Notes: generated by a model not told the origin, from the sequence alone. Shown: positions 24,202-31,966, counted from the first letter of the stretch. The stretch is DNA of 55,453 bases from Candidatus Nitrosopelagicus sp. (GCA_028345575.1 JAOMDR010000006.1:1-55453); one strand, 5' to 3'. Program-made: numbers and translations.

Positions 24202-24345
24202 TGTGGGTCTCGGTAAAAGGGGGTCATTTTGGGCTTCTTACAATATCATTTTCTTATAGAAATGACCAAAAATGCAGTTACAAAGCCATTCAATATTAAC
24301 AATATTACAAAAAATAAAATATTTTTTAATAACTCTTGTAACTAG
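24202..24345 (-). pseudogene. Left-end repeat and remnant of a third CFI-box C-terminus
   Basis: 24202-24239 is identical to 22029-22066. Beyond it, one minus-strand frame from about 24345 to a TGA near 24258 reads VILLILNGFVTAFLVISIRK, alignable with the end of the 680-residue protein (IILLNIGMYFV...LIISIKK). An in-frame stop lies just upstream and the CFI-box itself is absent, so only the terminal membrane helix survives. It overlaps the 5' part of the opposite-strand reading frame at 24272. Confidence 0.55.
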
Positions 24346-24349
24346 TAAT

Positions 24350-24643
24350 GTGGCACTTTGGAAAGCCTATCTCATTGGATTAGGGATATTCACTATTTTT
24401 GGTGCGATAATGGTATTTGTATTTCCTCTTTCATCAGAGATTGCAGAATTCCCTATGTATTATCTTGGAACTATTGTGGGTGAATATTTTTTGTATGGTT
24501 CCATGGCATTTGTAATCTATTGGGGTGTCAGTCGATTCATTGATAATAAAGGATTGGCAATAATTATAGCATTAATTCCTGTCATTATTCTAAGATTTGT
24601 AGTGTCTGCTGGGGCTATGCTTCCAACATTGCTACGACCTTAA
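24350..24643 (+). CDS. Small membrane protein, unknown (97 aa)
   Basis: Three hydrophobic segments (AYLIGLGIFTIFGAIMVFVF, YLGTIVGEYFLYGSMAFVIYW, LAIIIALIPVIILRFVVSAG). The start is proposed at GTG 24350 because the longer frame from ATG 24272 runs through the remnant on the other strand. Its 3' end overlaps the convergent CFI-box gene by 12 nt. Family unknown. In unit 2 of the island. Confidence 0.55.
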   Translation: MALWKAYLIGLGIFTIFGAIMVFVFPLSSEIAEFPMYYLGTIVGEYFLYGSMAFVIYWGVSRFIDNKGLAIIIALIPVIILRFVVSAGAMLPTLLRP

Positions 24644-25639
24644 AAAAAATCGTTTCTTTAAGGAATTAATTAATACTGCAGGTGCTACGAAATACATTCC
24701 GATGTTTAGTAGAATGATTCCAATACCATAACCTAACATTTCCTCTTCAGTGTCAACTTGTACATAGTTGAGTAGTGTTAGTGATGTTAACATTGGTGTT
24801 AGTGTTACCTTGATTATTTCTTTGAAGACTGGATTTTCTCGTTCATAATCTGCTACATATGGTGAAAATAAATAATAGAATTGGTTGAATGCTGTCATAA
24901 ATGAAGTTCCAGATTGTGTTTGGAGTACTGTGTTGTCTCTAATCTCTCTCAGTAATTGAACTTGTGGAGCCATTTCAGAACCAAATGCTGCAGTTGCAAT
25001 TAGACATCCACCTTTTTCGGCAGTACTTGTAGTACCGGTGTTTGAAAGAACATTTGTTTTTAAAGTATTTGCCATATGTCGATAAGCATCAGTATAGTAC
25101 AAATCCCCATAAGAATCACGTGACGAAGCAATCTGTTGAATAGATAATATATCATCATTCTGTACTCCAGTCAAACGCATATTGGTTGTTACATAATGAT
25201 CAAAATTTTCATAATGTCTTACAACTTTCACTCTAATATCCATGACAGCTGGACCCCCTTGTTGGGGAAAAGAAGAATTTCCATCTGATGAAATAACATC
25301 ACAATTTCTTTCTTTGTTACATGAATTTGTTAAGCTTAATTTCATAACATTAACCAGTTCTTCTGCTGTGAATCCCTTTATCTCACTTCCATCTAACACT
25401 ATCACATTGTATGAGACTCCTTCAAATTGATTAAACAAGTCCATATGTTGCTGCCACATTTTTTGAGACTCAACTAAAGCCACATTTTTCCAAATCAGTT
25501 TGTTAGGCGGATCACTAATTGGATGATTAACTACTTCGGGATATTCAAAGCTAAATCCGTAACGCGTATTTTTGTATATCTTGTAATCTTCTGCAAAAAC
25601 TTGAGGTAAAGTTGGTATCCCAATAGAGAGAATTAACAA
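24632..25639 (-). CDS. Secreted CFI-box protein, about 335 aa
   Basis: One beta-rich domain beginning YGFSFEYP (about 28-200), a linker, and the C-terminal CFI-box module GGCLIATAAFGSEMAPQVQ near 210, largely identical to that of the 680-residue protein, with a terminal membrane helix. The frame continues upstream of the TTG start as ACGAAAATC followed by hydrophobic codons, giving a full signal peptide if translation began there. The paralogue has ATGAAAAT at that place, so the original ATG seems mutated to ACG. Expression from TTG 25639 would leave a shortened signal. Confidence 0.72.
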   Translation of the reverse strand: MLILSIGIPTLPQVFAEDYKIYKNTRYGFSFEYPEVVNHPISDPPNKLIWKNVALVESQKMWQQHMDLFNQFEGVSYNVIVLDGSEIKGFTAEELVNVMKLSLTNSCNKERNCDVISSDGNSSFPQQGGPAVMDIRVKVVRHYENFDHYVTTNMRLTGVQNDDILSIQQIASSRDSYGDLYYTDAYRHMANTLKTNVLSNTGTTSTAEKGGCLIATAAFGSEMAPQVQLLREIRDNTVLQTQSGTSFMTAFNQFYYLFSPYVADYERENPVFKEIIKVTLTPMLTSLTLLNYVQVDTEEEMLGYGIGIILLNIGMYFVAPAVLINSLKKRFFLRS

Positions 25640-25816
25640 AAGTGAAAATATTATTATGATTTTCGTATGTTATTGTGGTAAAAGAAATTAATAAATTTTT
25701 AGGAATTTTGATTAGACTTTCGGATTTTGTGACTGCCGTAAAATTATAAAATTTTGATCATGTTTGTAATAACATAATGACCAATTTCTTTTTTAACAGA
25801 AAAAACAATCATTTCC

Positions 25817-26506
25817 GTGGATTTTAAAAACAAGAAATGGGATGAGCTTGAAAGGCTCAGGGATGAGGTCAATGAATTATCCAAGTCCAAAAACGTCGAT
25901 CATAAGATGATAAGAATGAAAACAAGATTAGAAAGAATAGTAGAGCTTGATCCTACAGATAAAATTGCATTATTTTGGTTGGGAGATTTTTGGTTCCAAT
26001 GCGAATTGTATGAAAAGGCGCTTGGTTACTTTGAGAAAACCATCAAGTTGGATGAAAATCATACGTATGCGTGGTTTTACAAAGGCATGATATTACTCGA
26101 GACTGAAAAATACAAAGACGCAATCAAAATCTTTGATAAAATAATGTTAATGGATGAGCCTCCAGATGAAACATGGTTTAACAAAGGTGTTGCATTACAT
26201 AATTTAGAAAAATACAAACAAGCGCTCGAGTGTTATGAACAATACCTCAAATACGATGAGAAAAACCAAAATGATCCTAAGGCTTTGATTTACAAATCAG
26301 AAGTATTACTAGAGTTGGGGAAAAATGATGATGCAATAATTTGTTATGATCGTGCCGTCAAACTTGACAGTTCTCTAAAAAAATACATGGAACGTCCAAA
26401 ACCAAAGATGGGATTAGGGAAACGTGCACTACGTCAGATAGGAATAGGAATTGCTTGTTGGGGAATGTTTCACGGCATTATTGTAGTAACACGTCTTATT
26501 TTATAG
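25817..26506 (+). CDS. Tail-anchored TPR protein (paralogue 1)
   Basis: 229 residues, start GTG 25817. N-terminal FKNKKWDELERL, then about four TPRs (LFWLGDFWFQCELYEKALGYFEKTIKLD and following, 50-190), and a single C-terminal hydrophobic helix (about 207-227) with nothing after it, predicting a tail-anchored cytosolic scaffold. Closely resembles the protein at 28033 in N-terminus, repeats (PPDE.W) and tail. Opposite strand to the rest of the cassette. Confidence 0.78.
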   Translation: MDFKNKKWDELERLRDEVNELSKSKNVDHKMIRMKTRLERIVELDPTDKIALFWLGDFWFQCELYEKALGYFEKTIKLDENHTYAWFYKGMILLETEKYKDAIKIFDKIMLMDEPPDETWFNKGVALHNLEKYKQALECYEQYLKYDEKNQNDPKALIYKSEVLLELGKNDDAIICYDRAVKLDSSLKKYMERPKPKMGLGKRALRQIGIGIACWGMFHGIIVVTRLIL

Positions 26507-26531
26507 ATTAGGTACCTGTTGATGACATTTA

Positions 26532-26783
26532 CTAGTAGTCATCTTCGTCATCATCAGAGCAACTAGAGTCTACCTCTGATTGCCAAATTTCATCTCTTCT
26601 ATCCTGAAGATGTTCAATTCGTTCTTCTAATTCAAATTCACGATTTTGTGCATCTTCATCATATGGATGTGCCTCAAGATGACCTCTGACATCTCTCAAT
26701 TCTCGATGGTTATTTTTTATTCTCTCTTTATTTAGATCAAGATCATCATTTTCATCATTAGAAAATCCATCAAAGAATCCCAT
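26532..26783 (-). CDS. Small acidic coiled-coil protein (83 aa)
   Basis: Seen: an N-terminal MGFFDGFSND, a long charged helix (about 18-72, ELEERIEHLQDRRDEIW) likely to form a coiled coil, and an acidic tail of Ser/Asp/Glu ending DDDEDDY. No family recognised. 49 nt downstream of the pentapeptide-repeat gene in the same direction, so possibly the last gene of that operon. Confidence 0.6.
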   Translation of the reverse strand: MGFFDGFSNDENDDLDLNKERIKNNHRELRDVRGHLEAHPYDEDAQNREFELEERIEHLQDRRDEIWQSEVDSSCSDDDEDDY

Positions 26784-26832
26784 GTTCGTGTATACTCATA
26801 CTAGAATAAAAAAATTCTATTGTATTGTTTCA

Positions 26833-27984
26833 TTAGATTCTTGCTCCTCTTCTCTTAAAATCCTCAAACTCCTCATCTGTAAGATTGTAATCATCTAATC
26901 GAAATAGGTCTGCGTTTAGCAAATTTGCTCCTCCAAAGTACACATTTGTCAGGAAAGCTTCGTTGATTGTTGCATTACGCAAATCTGCACCTTCAAAGTC
27001 AATTTGAGTCATAGATGCCCATGAAAAATCCGCACCAACCAGACTTGCATACGAAAAGTTGGCCCTAAACAGATTCGCATTTAGAAATACCGCACCATCT
27101 AACATAGCATTTGAAAAATCAGCTTTTCTAATATTTGCACCCTCAAAATCCGCTTGACGTAGTTTGGCTCCTCTAAAATCTGCACCTGTTAAATCTGCTC
27201 CAATGAAAATTGCCCCTCTACAATCTTTTTTTCGGAAATCAACGTTTGACAAATCCTGTCCGGTAAAGTCTTTTTCAACTAAATTCGTGGTTGCAAATAC
27301 TTTTTCTAACTTTTCATGATGGATGGGCTCGGTGAAGGAAAAATTATCGCTCAAAACCTCATGGTTTAACAAATTATTATTTGCACCACACTTTTCACAT
27401 TCCCAAATATCTTCAGTAGGACCAAAGGCCGGAAGATAATCTGCAATATCCAGTTCCTCATCATGACCGAATGTTTCAATCTCTTTTACAAACCCACATT
27501 CAGAACATACAACTTTTGTAATACCCCGACGATTTCCTGTTTCTGTAAATTTCTGTAAGTATTCATCAGCATCTACTGCTTCTGTAAACTCTTGTTTATT
27601 TTCACCCAAGTGTGCCTTCCATGAATCATCCCATGTGTAATAAATGTGAAATTCAGATATCTCCTTTTTGTCTTCATACCTTTCATTAACAATTCTTATT
27701 GTATTTTGAAGCAATTCTGCATACTCTTCAATTTCATAATACGGGATAAGATCACCAAGTACTTCATAGGGAGTTTCACAGCCCAAATTTTCCAAATATT
27801 TTTTGTTAGGAGAGGGAATCGTTCCTTTCTCTAAAGGCTCCATCAAATGTTTGATAAATCTGTCAGCCCAGTCTTTTGCGCGTTCATCGTCTGTAATATT
27901 GATATCATCATGAACTAAGACCTTCTTAACAAGAATATGCCATAAAAGATCCTCAAATTCTCCATCTTGGTATTTGTATGTCAT
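26833..27984 (-). CDS. Zinc-ribbon and pentapeptide-repeat protein
   Basis: 383 residues in three parts: an N-terminal helical domain (1-150) not recognised, a zinc ribbon with C160, C163, C196 and C199, and about 12-14 pentapeptide repeats (ADLTGADFRGAKLRQADFEGAN pattern, A(D/N)LXX) at about 232-365, forming a right-handed quadrilateral beta-helix. Pentapeptide proteins in bacteria include DNA mimics, but here the role is unknown. Same strand as the TPR, DUF6745-like and partner genes upstream (48-nt gap). Confidence 0.85.
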   Translation of the reverse strand: MTYKYQDGEFEDLLWHILVKKVLVHDDINITDDERAKDWADRFIKHLMEPLEKGTIPSPNKKYLENLGCETPYEVLGDLIPYYEIEEYAELLQNTIRIVNERYEDKKEISEFHIYYTWDDSWKAHLGENKQEFTEAVDADEYLQKFTETGNRRGITKVVCSECGFVKEIETFGHDEELDIADYLPAFGPTEDIWECEKCGANNNLLNHEVLSDNFSFTEPIHHEKLEKVFATTNLVEKDFTGQDLSNVDFRKKDCRGAIFIGADLTGADFRGAKLRQADFEGANIRKADFSNAMLDGAVFLNANLFRANFSYASLVGADFSWASMTQIDFEGADLRNATINEAFLTNVYFGGANLLNADLFRLDDYNLTDEEFEDFKRRGARI

Positions 27985-28032
27985 CTAACCTAGCATGATT
28001 TGTTTGTCTTAATCTTAAATTTTTCTAGATGA

Positions 28033-28695
28033 TTAGAAGAAAATTCTTATCACAAAACTTACCGCCACATATGCAATACCAAATGATAATCCAAAAATCC
28101 CCAAAGAGTGTAGAATCTTACTAAATGATTCTGAACTTTGAGAACCTTCTCCATAAACCACTTTTTGAAACTCTTTGACCTCTTTTTTTCTACCCAGCAA
28201 CTTCAAACATTCAATTTTTCTTTCCAAAACAGAAAAATCATTTTGGTTTTCAGGATCAAGACTCATGAAAAAGTCATAATCTTTTATTGCATCCTGATGT
28301 CTACCGAGCAATTCTAATACCCATCCTCTATCTAACCATAATTCATCTGGCGGTTCATGCATTCTTGAAATTTCATCATAACACTCAACCGCTTCTTCTA
28401 ATTCACCTAAACAAATCAAATTTTCTGCCTTTCCATACATTGCGCGCATGTTTTCGGGATTGATTAGTAAAACTTGCTCAAAGCATTCTACAGAAGCATC
28501 ACATTCACTCATATCGTATAATATCTCTCCCTTTCGAGCTAGTGCATATTGTTCATCTGGTTCTAATTGTAAAATTTTCTCCAAGATCCTAATTTTTTCT
28601 CTATTTCTCGATGGCACAATCTGCTGTTTATCCAAAGTGAGAAACTTTTCCTTTAACCTTTCCAATTCGTCCCATTTTTCATTCTTAAAACTCAT
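28033..28695 (-). CDS. Tail-anchored TPR protein (paralogue 2)
   Basis: 220 residues. Starts FKNEKWDELERL like its paralogue at 25817, has about four TPRs (EKILQLEPDEQYALARKGEIL onward) and ends in one hydrophobic helix (about 196-219) with no following residues. Starts 5 nt after the DUF6745-like gene stop, so translation is probably coupled. With its paralogue it could anchor a complex at the membrane. Partner unknown. Confidence 0.8.
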   Translation of the reverse strand: MSFKNEKWDELERLKEKFLTLDKQQIVPSRNREKIRILEKILQLEPDEQYALARKGEILYDMSECDASVECFEQVLLINPENMRAMYGKAENLICLGELEEAVECYDEISRMHEPPDELWLDRGWVLELLGRHQDAIKDYDFFMSLDPENQNDFSVLERKIECLKLLGRKKEVKEFQKVVYGEGSQSSESFSKILHSLGIFGLSFGIAYVAVSFVIRIFF

Positions 28696-28700
28696 CTTTA

Positions 28701-29561
28701 CTACGCCTCAATAGTCAACCTCGAGTATTCTTCTTCAGACAAGCCAAACTTCCATGCCATTGCTTGATCTGCTGATTTGATTCTTTGTTCATTATTGTCA
28801 ACCTCGGGTATTCCTGAAAAGTAAATTCGACCAGTTGATGGACAAGAATATTTCAAAACCAATCCAGTAAATTTTATTCCCTTCCACCACCATTCGGGTC
28901 TTGTTCCCAAGTCAATTTCGTACAATTCATTACCTCTAGAGGATCTATCAATGAGTTTCTTGTTTAGAGATGTCATCAAAAGTTCGATTCCGTAAATCTG
29001 TGTTGCAACTCTTCTCTGTTCAATGTTTGTTAGTTGAATTATAATTTCAGGAGGCATTGTTCTATTTACAATCTTCCAGAATTCTTTACTCTCAAATTTA
29101 ATCCCGTGGATACAATAGAATTTTTCTCTAGTCCATGAAACTGCTGCAGAATTGGTTGAATGTAGCCTAAATTCATCATCATGTCTTATTTTTGGAGTTT
29201 TTAATACGTGAATGCTATGACCAGTATCTACAAAATATGCCATAATTCCAGGAATAAATGTAATAACTTTTGCGAAACCAACATGAACAATTTCGGTCAT
29301 ATCGAGTATAGTTTCATAATCCATCTCACAATCCTCACGTTCAAAGTTATCATGCTTAATGAAAATGTCATCAGTGTAAAACGAATCTCTTTTCAAAACG
29401 TTGTCGTATGCTAATGAAAATACAGAGGGTTCAGTATGAAAAATAATGGAAAGATTCTGAAATTTAGAATTTAGCCACATTCTTATTTCTTTAATTTTGC
29501 GTTTTTCCTCTTTGTATTGTTCCAACATTTCATTACTTTTGTAGTATCGACCTGCAAACAT
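28701..29561 (-). CDS. DUF6745-like protein
   Basis: 286 residues from ATG 29561, which lies just after the stop of the small partner gene; a longer frame to 29639 overlaps that gene. Seen: LHSTNSAAVSW...FYCIHGIKF, then EIIIQLTNIEQRRVATQIYG, and the end CPSTGRIYFSGIPEV...AMAWKFGLSEEEY, which I recall as the conserved layout of the bacterial DUF6745 domain. Function unknown in the family. Forms an operon with the small HGD protein and TPR protein. Assignment is from memory of the pattern. Confidence 0.7.
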   Translation of the reverse strand: MFAGRYYKSNEMLEQYKEEKRKIKEIRMWLNSKFQNLSIIFHTEPSVFSLAYDNVLKRDSFYTDDIFIKHDNFEREDCEMDYETILDMTEIVHVGFAKVITFIPGIMAYFVDTGHSIHVLKTPKIRHDDEFRLHSTNSAAVSWTREKFYCIHGIKFESKEFWKIVNRTMPPEIIIQLTNIEQRRVATQIYGIELLMTSLNKKLIDRSSRGNELYEIDLGTRPEWWWKGIKFTGLVLKYSCPSTGRIYFSGIPEVDNNEQRIKSADQAMAWKFGLSEEEYSRLTIEA

Positions 29562-29565
29562 TTTG

Positions 29566-29862
29566 CTAGTCACGTACCTCCTGAAACACTTGTTCAAATA
29601 TGTCAAATTCCCTTTCTTGTACAAGCACATACATTCCAATTGGTATTTGGATGGTGTTGTGTTCTTCGTGGATAAGTTCTAGTTGTGACTTTGCATTGAC
29701 AAACTTTTGATCATTTTGAGAAAGAATCTCAAAATCCCCTTGTAGTCTATGCCTATGACCTGTTACTTCCCCTTCCTGGAGCGTATCAGTGTGTATTTTT
29801 TTTGCATTTTTTGGAAGAGTTGCGATTGTTTTCAGTAACAGATCGCCGTGCCTTAGCAGCAC
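29566..29862 (-). CDS. Small partner of the DUF6745-like protein (98 aa)
   Basis: Start GTG 29862. Seen: RHGDLLLKTI at the N-terminus, GEVTGHRHRL near 32-41 with clustered His, HEEHNTIQIP near 69 and a C-terminal EREFDIFEQV. This pattern (HGD, EGEVTGHxHR, HEEH...P.G.Y.V..QRE) is one I associate with short genes next to DUF6745 genes in bacteria. The several His suggest a metal site. Ends 4 nt before the DUF6745-like start. Confidence 0.65.
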   Translation of the reverse strand: MLLRHGDLLLKTIATLPKNAKKIHTDTLQEGEVTGHRHRLQGDFEILSQNDQKFVNAKSQLELIHEEHNTIQIPIGMYVLVQEREFDIFEQVFQEVRD

Positions 29863-29941
29863 AATACGCCCCTAGCAAATATTTGTAGGTGAAACATGCG
29901 AAATACAACTACCAAATTCGTATTTATACTCAATGTTTTTT

Positions 29942-30547
29942 TCAAAGAATTCTCTTCAATTCATCCTTTCTTTGACGTAAAATCAACTCTGTGATTGAGG
30001 ACAAAAAAGCTATTTCTTTTTGTGTTCGTTTTACATTTTTTTCTTTACATGCTAAATACACTGCAGCAGCTGCTAATCCATTAGGATTTTTTCCAAATCT
30101 CTTTTTTGATTTTTTTGCTTTATTCAAAATTTTATGTGATGCACGGGAGACTAATTCTGTTTTAATTGGTGATAGATTAAGTCCATAAATGATTTTACTA
30201 ATTTTTTGTGCAGGATCAGGAATGCCAGGTTTTATCTCAATCTCAGAAAGAATCATTCGATACGATCTTTGAATATCTGTTTTTTTTTCATTAGATGCTT
30301 TTGCCAATTCATTTAGAGTTCTTGACGTGACAGGGGATCTTCTTATTGCAGCATAGATGCAGGCAATCATCATTTTTTTTGTGGATTTAGAAGGGATATT
30401 GTGTTTGATAACTTTTTTGTAAATCCAAATTGCATCATCTGTGATTACTTTAGGTAAACTCATTTTATTTGTAAGATCTTTAATTATTATGGTGCCTTTT
30501 GGGAGGTATCTATTGCCTGGTGCTTTGATTATTTTGTCGATTTTCAT
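29942..30547 (-). CDS. Transcription factor B lacking its N-terminal zinc ribbon
   Basis: 201 residues. Two cyclin folds typical of TFB: about 30-105 (LPKVITDDAIWIYKKV...GVAA-like IACIYAAIRR) and 112-201 (NPNGLAAAAVYLACKEKN is the signature of the second repeat). Normal archaeal TFB is about 300 residues with a zinc ribbon and B-finger in front; here only about 25 residues precede the first cyclin fold. The start codon lies in direct repeat B. Without the ribbon it should bind TBP and DNA but not recruit RNA polymerase normally; an anti-activator role is inference. Confidence 0.85.
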   Translation of the reverse strand: MKIDKIIKAPGNRYLPKGTIIIKDLTNKMSLPKVITDDAIWIYKKVIKHNIPSKSTKKMMIACIYAAIRRSPVTSRTLNELAKASNEKKTDIQRSYRMILSEIEIKPGIPDPAQKISKIIYGLNLSPIKTELVSRASHKILNKAKKSKKRFGKNPNGLAAAAVYLACKEKNVKRTQKEIAFLSSITELILRQRKDELKRIL

Positions 30548-30641
30548 TAATCATGTATCAATTACATAATGATAAAATTTTCTTTGTGTGAATTGGGGTC
30601 TAGTTATAGTATATGATCATAAACGGGTCTAGTGGGATTCG
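30540..30641. repeat. Direct repeat B: end of tRNA-Lys gene plus flanking promoter sequence
   Basis: 102 nt matching repeat A (24086-24188). It covers the 3' 18 bases of the intact tRNA-Lys(CTT) gene and the following 80 or so bases up to and including the TFB start codon. Confidence 0.92.
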
Positions 30642-30697
30642 AACCCACGACAACCGGATTAAGAGTCCGGTGCGCTACCTGGCTGCGCCATAGACCC
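30624..30697 (-). tRNA. tRNA-Lys(CTT)
   Basis: Minus-strand cloverleaf: acceptor GGGTCTA/TAGACCC, anticodon stem CCGGA/TCCGG with loop CTCTTAA (anticodon CTT), T-arm GTGGG/CCCAC with loop TTCGAAT, discriminator G73, CCA not encoded. Its 3' end is repeated at 24170 and 21997, marking it as the integration target of the island. Confidence 0.95.
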
Positions 30698-30745
30698 ACA
30701 CAAAGATATGAAAAAATGATGTTATTATTTAAACTTGGGATATGA

Positions 30746-31348
30746 TTAGTTTTTGAGTTCTGGTTCTTGTTCGAACTTCTCAAGAATTGCAGTAAGTACA
30801 GTTGAAACTGGAACATTATTCATCTTTTTCTTTTCTGCTAGGAGTTTTTGGTATGCATCTAATGTGATGTAAACCGGAATTGAACCATTTCCTTCTAAGA
30901 GACCTCTTACTTTGAAAAGTGCTGTTTCAAGTCCATTTTCAGCAGATTTTGCAAACTTTACTTTGTCTAAAATATTGCCTAGTGGACCTAGTGGCATTTC
31001 ATAGTCAACAGTCATGCTAACATTTGTAAGATTATCAGAGAGTTCTTTGAATTCGGTTGTAATTTCCCATCTCTTGAATTTACCTTTAATTTGTTTTGCA
31101 GAGATTTTTTCACCTCTAACAAATTCGGTTGTTTCACAATCCCATTCTAGTCTTTTTCCGCTAAAGTCACCAATTACTCTGAATGTTGTTCCTACACCCA
31201 TTCCTGCTTTAATATCCATAGGAATGACAGTCATGCCAACGCCTTTTTCAGACATTTGATCAGAAACGTGTTCTGGTCTTGCAAAATAGGTAAACACAGT
31301 GTCTACTGGTGCTTTGATGTCGATTGATTTCTTAACTACAGTCAACAT
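30746..31348 (-). CDS. SRPBCC-fold protein with C-terminal ribbon-helix-helix-like segment
   Basis: 200 residues. Residues 1-145 follow the START/polyketide-cyclase pattern (VKKSIDIKAPVDTVFTYFARPEH at the start, VSMTVDYEMPLGPLGNIL near 110-130). Residues about 155-190 (IPVYITLDAYQKLLAEKKK...VSTVLTAILEKF) look like a ribbon-helix-helix DNA-binding or dimerisation element. Ligand unknown. Cytosolic. Divergent from the oxidase-side gene at 31439. Confidence 0.75.
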   Translation of the reverse strand: MLTVVKKSIDIKAPVDTVFTYFARPEHVSDQMSEKGVGMTVIPMDIKAGMGVGTTFRVIGDFSGKRLEWDCETTEFVRGEKISAKQIKGKFKRWEITTEFKELSDNLTNVSMTVDYEMPLGPLGNILDKVKFAKSAENGLETALFKVRGLLEGNGSIPVYITLDAYQKLLAEKKKMNNVPVSTVLTAILEKFEQEPELKN

Positions 31349-31438
31349 TTGTGACTCTTTTCAGAGAGCATTTAAAGCTTTACACGATTTTCAACAAAGT
31401 TTTTGATTTACAATATATTGATCGGAGGACAATCAATT

Positions 31439-31966
31439 ATGATGAATGAAAGTTTAAGGATCCTTTTTATTTTACCATTACTTTTTGTGTCGATCACAGC
31501 AACAACTGATGCATATGGACATTCATTGTTTAATTCATCTGAACAAACATTAGGTGATTATCGAGTTCAGATCGCAACTCAACCAGAATTTCCACAAATT
31601 GGTGAGAGATCACAAATTTTGATCAGGGTAACAGATCAAGATGGTCAAGAGGTTGATCGATTTATGATGGGAAACAGAATTTTTTACAATGATGAGCAAA
31701 TAATCACATGGAGACCAGAATCTTATGATAGCGGACATATGGAAAAAGATTTTTTCTTTGAAGAGTCAGGAAATCATATATTTCGTATAGACTTGTATGA
31801 TGTTGCAGAAGACGGAGGAGTTTTGACATTTACATTCAACATAAGCACACAATCACCATTTGGTTATGTTTTCATAGGAGCAATTGCTGCAGGTGGATTA
31901 ATTTTTGGAGGAGTTGTAGGTATTGTTTATTTTCCTAGAATACTAAAAAAACGATCTAAACTTTAG
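31439..31966 (+). CDS. Membrane-anchored extracellular protein next to terminal oxidase genes
   Basis: About 175 residues: signal peptide (LRILFILPLLFVSITATTDAYG), one beta-sandwich domain (about 30-135), and a C-terminal membrane helix (FGYVFIGAIAAGGLIFGGVVGIVYF) with a basic tail. The start ATG 31439 is supported by GGAGG at 31424-31428. Overlaps the convergent ctaA-like gene by 11 nt. The YGHSLF mature N-terminus and nearby copper genes suggest a copper or oxidase assembly role, but this is only context. Confidence 0.65.
   Translation: MMNESLRILFILPLLFVSITATTDAYGHSLFNSSEQTLGDYRVQIATQPEFPQIGERSQILIRVTDQDGQEVDRFMMGNRIFYNDEQIITWRPESYDSGHMEKDFFFEESGNHIFRIDLYDVAEDGGVLTFTFNISTQSPFGYVFIGAIAAGGLIFGGVVGIVYFPRILKKRSKL

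Noticed and set aside
24272-24349. N-terminal extension of the small membrane protein from ATG 24272
   Set aside because: This stretch is explained by a remnant of a CFI-box gene on the other strand, so GTG 24350 is preferred.
25777-25827. 16-codon ORF upstream of the TPR gene at 25817
   Set aside because: Very short, no ribosome-binding site and no sign of conservation that can be seen here.
29562-29639. Longer start for the DUF6745-like gene
   Set aside because: It overlaps the coding end of the small partner gene by 74 nt; ATG 29561 just after that stop is simpler.
21997-30697. Integrase or transposase gene in the island
   Set aside because: I looked through all frames between the repeats and saw no tyrosine or serine recombinase or transposase motif.
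30604-30816. Minus-strand 70-residue open frame
   Set aside because: It runs across tRNA-Lys and the flank of the SRPBCC gene, with no family pattern; a chance frame.
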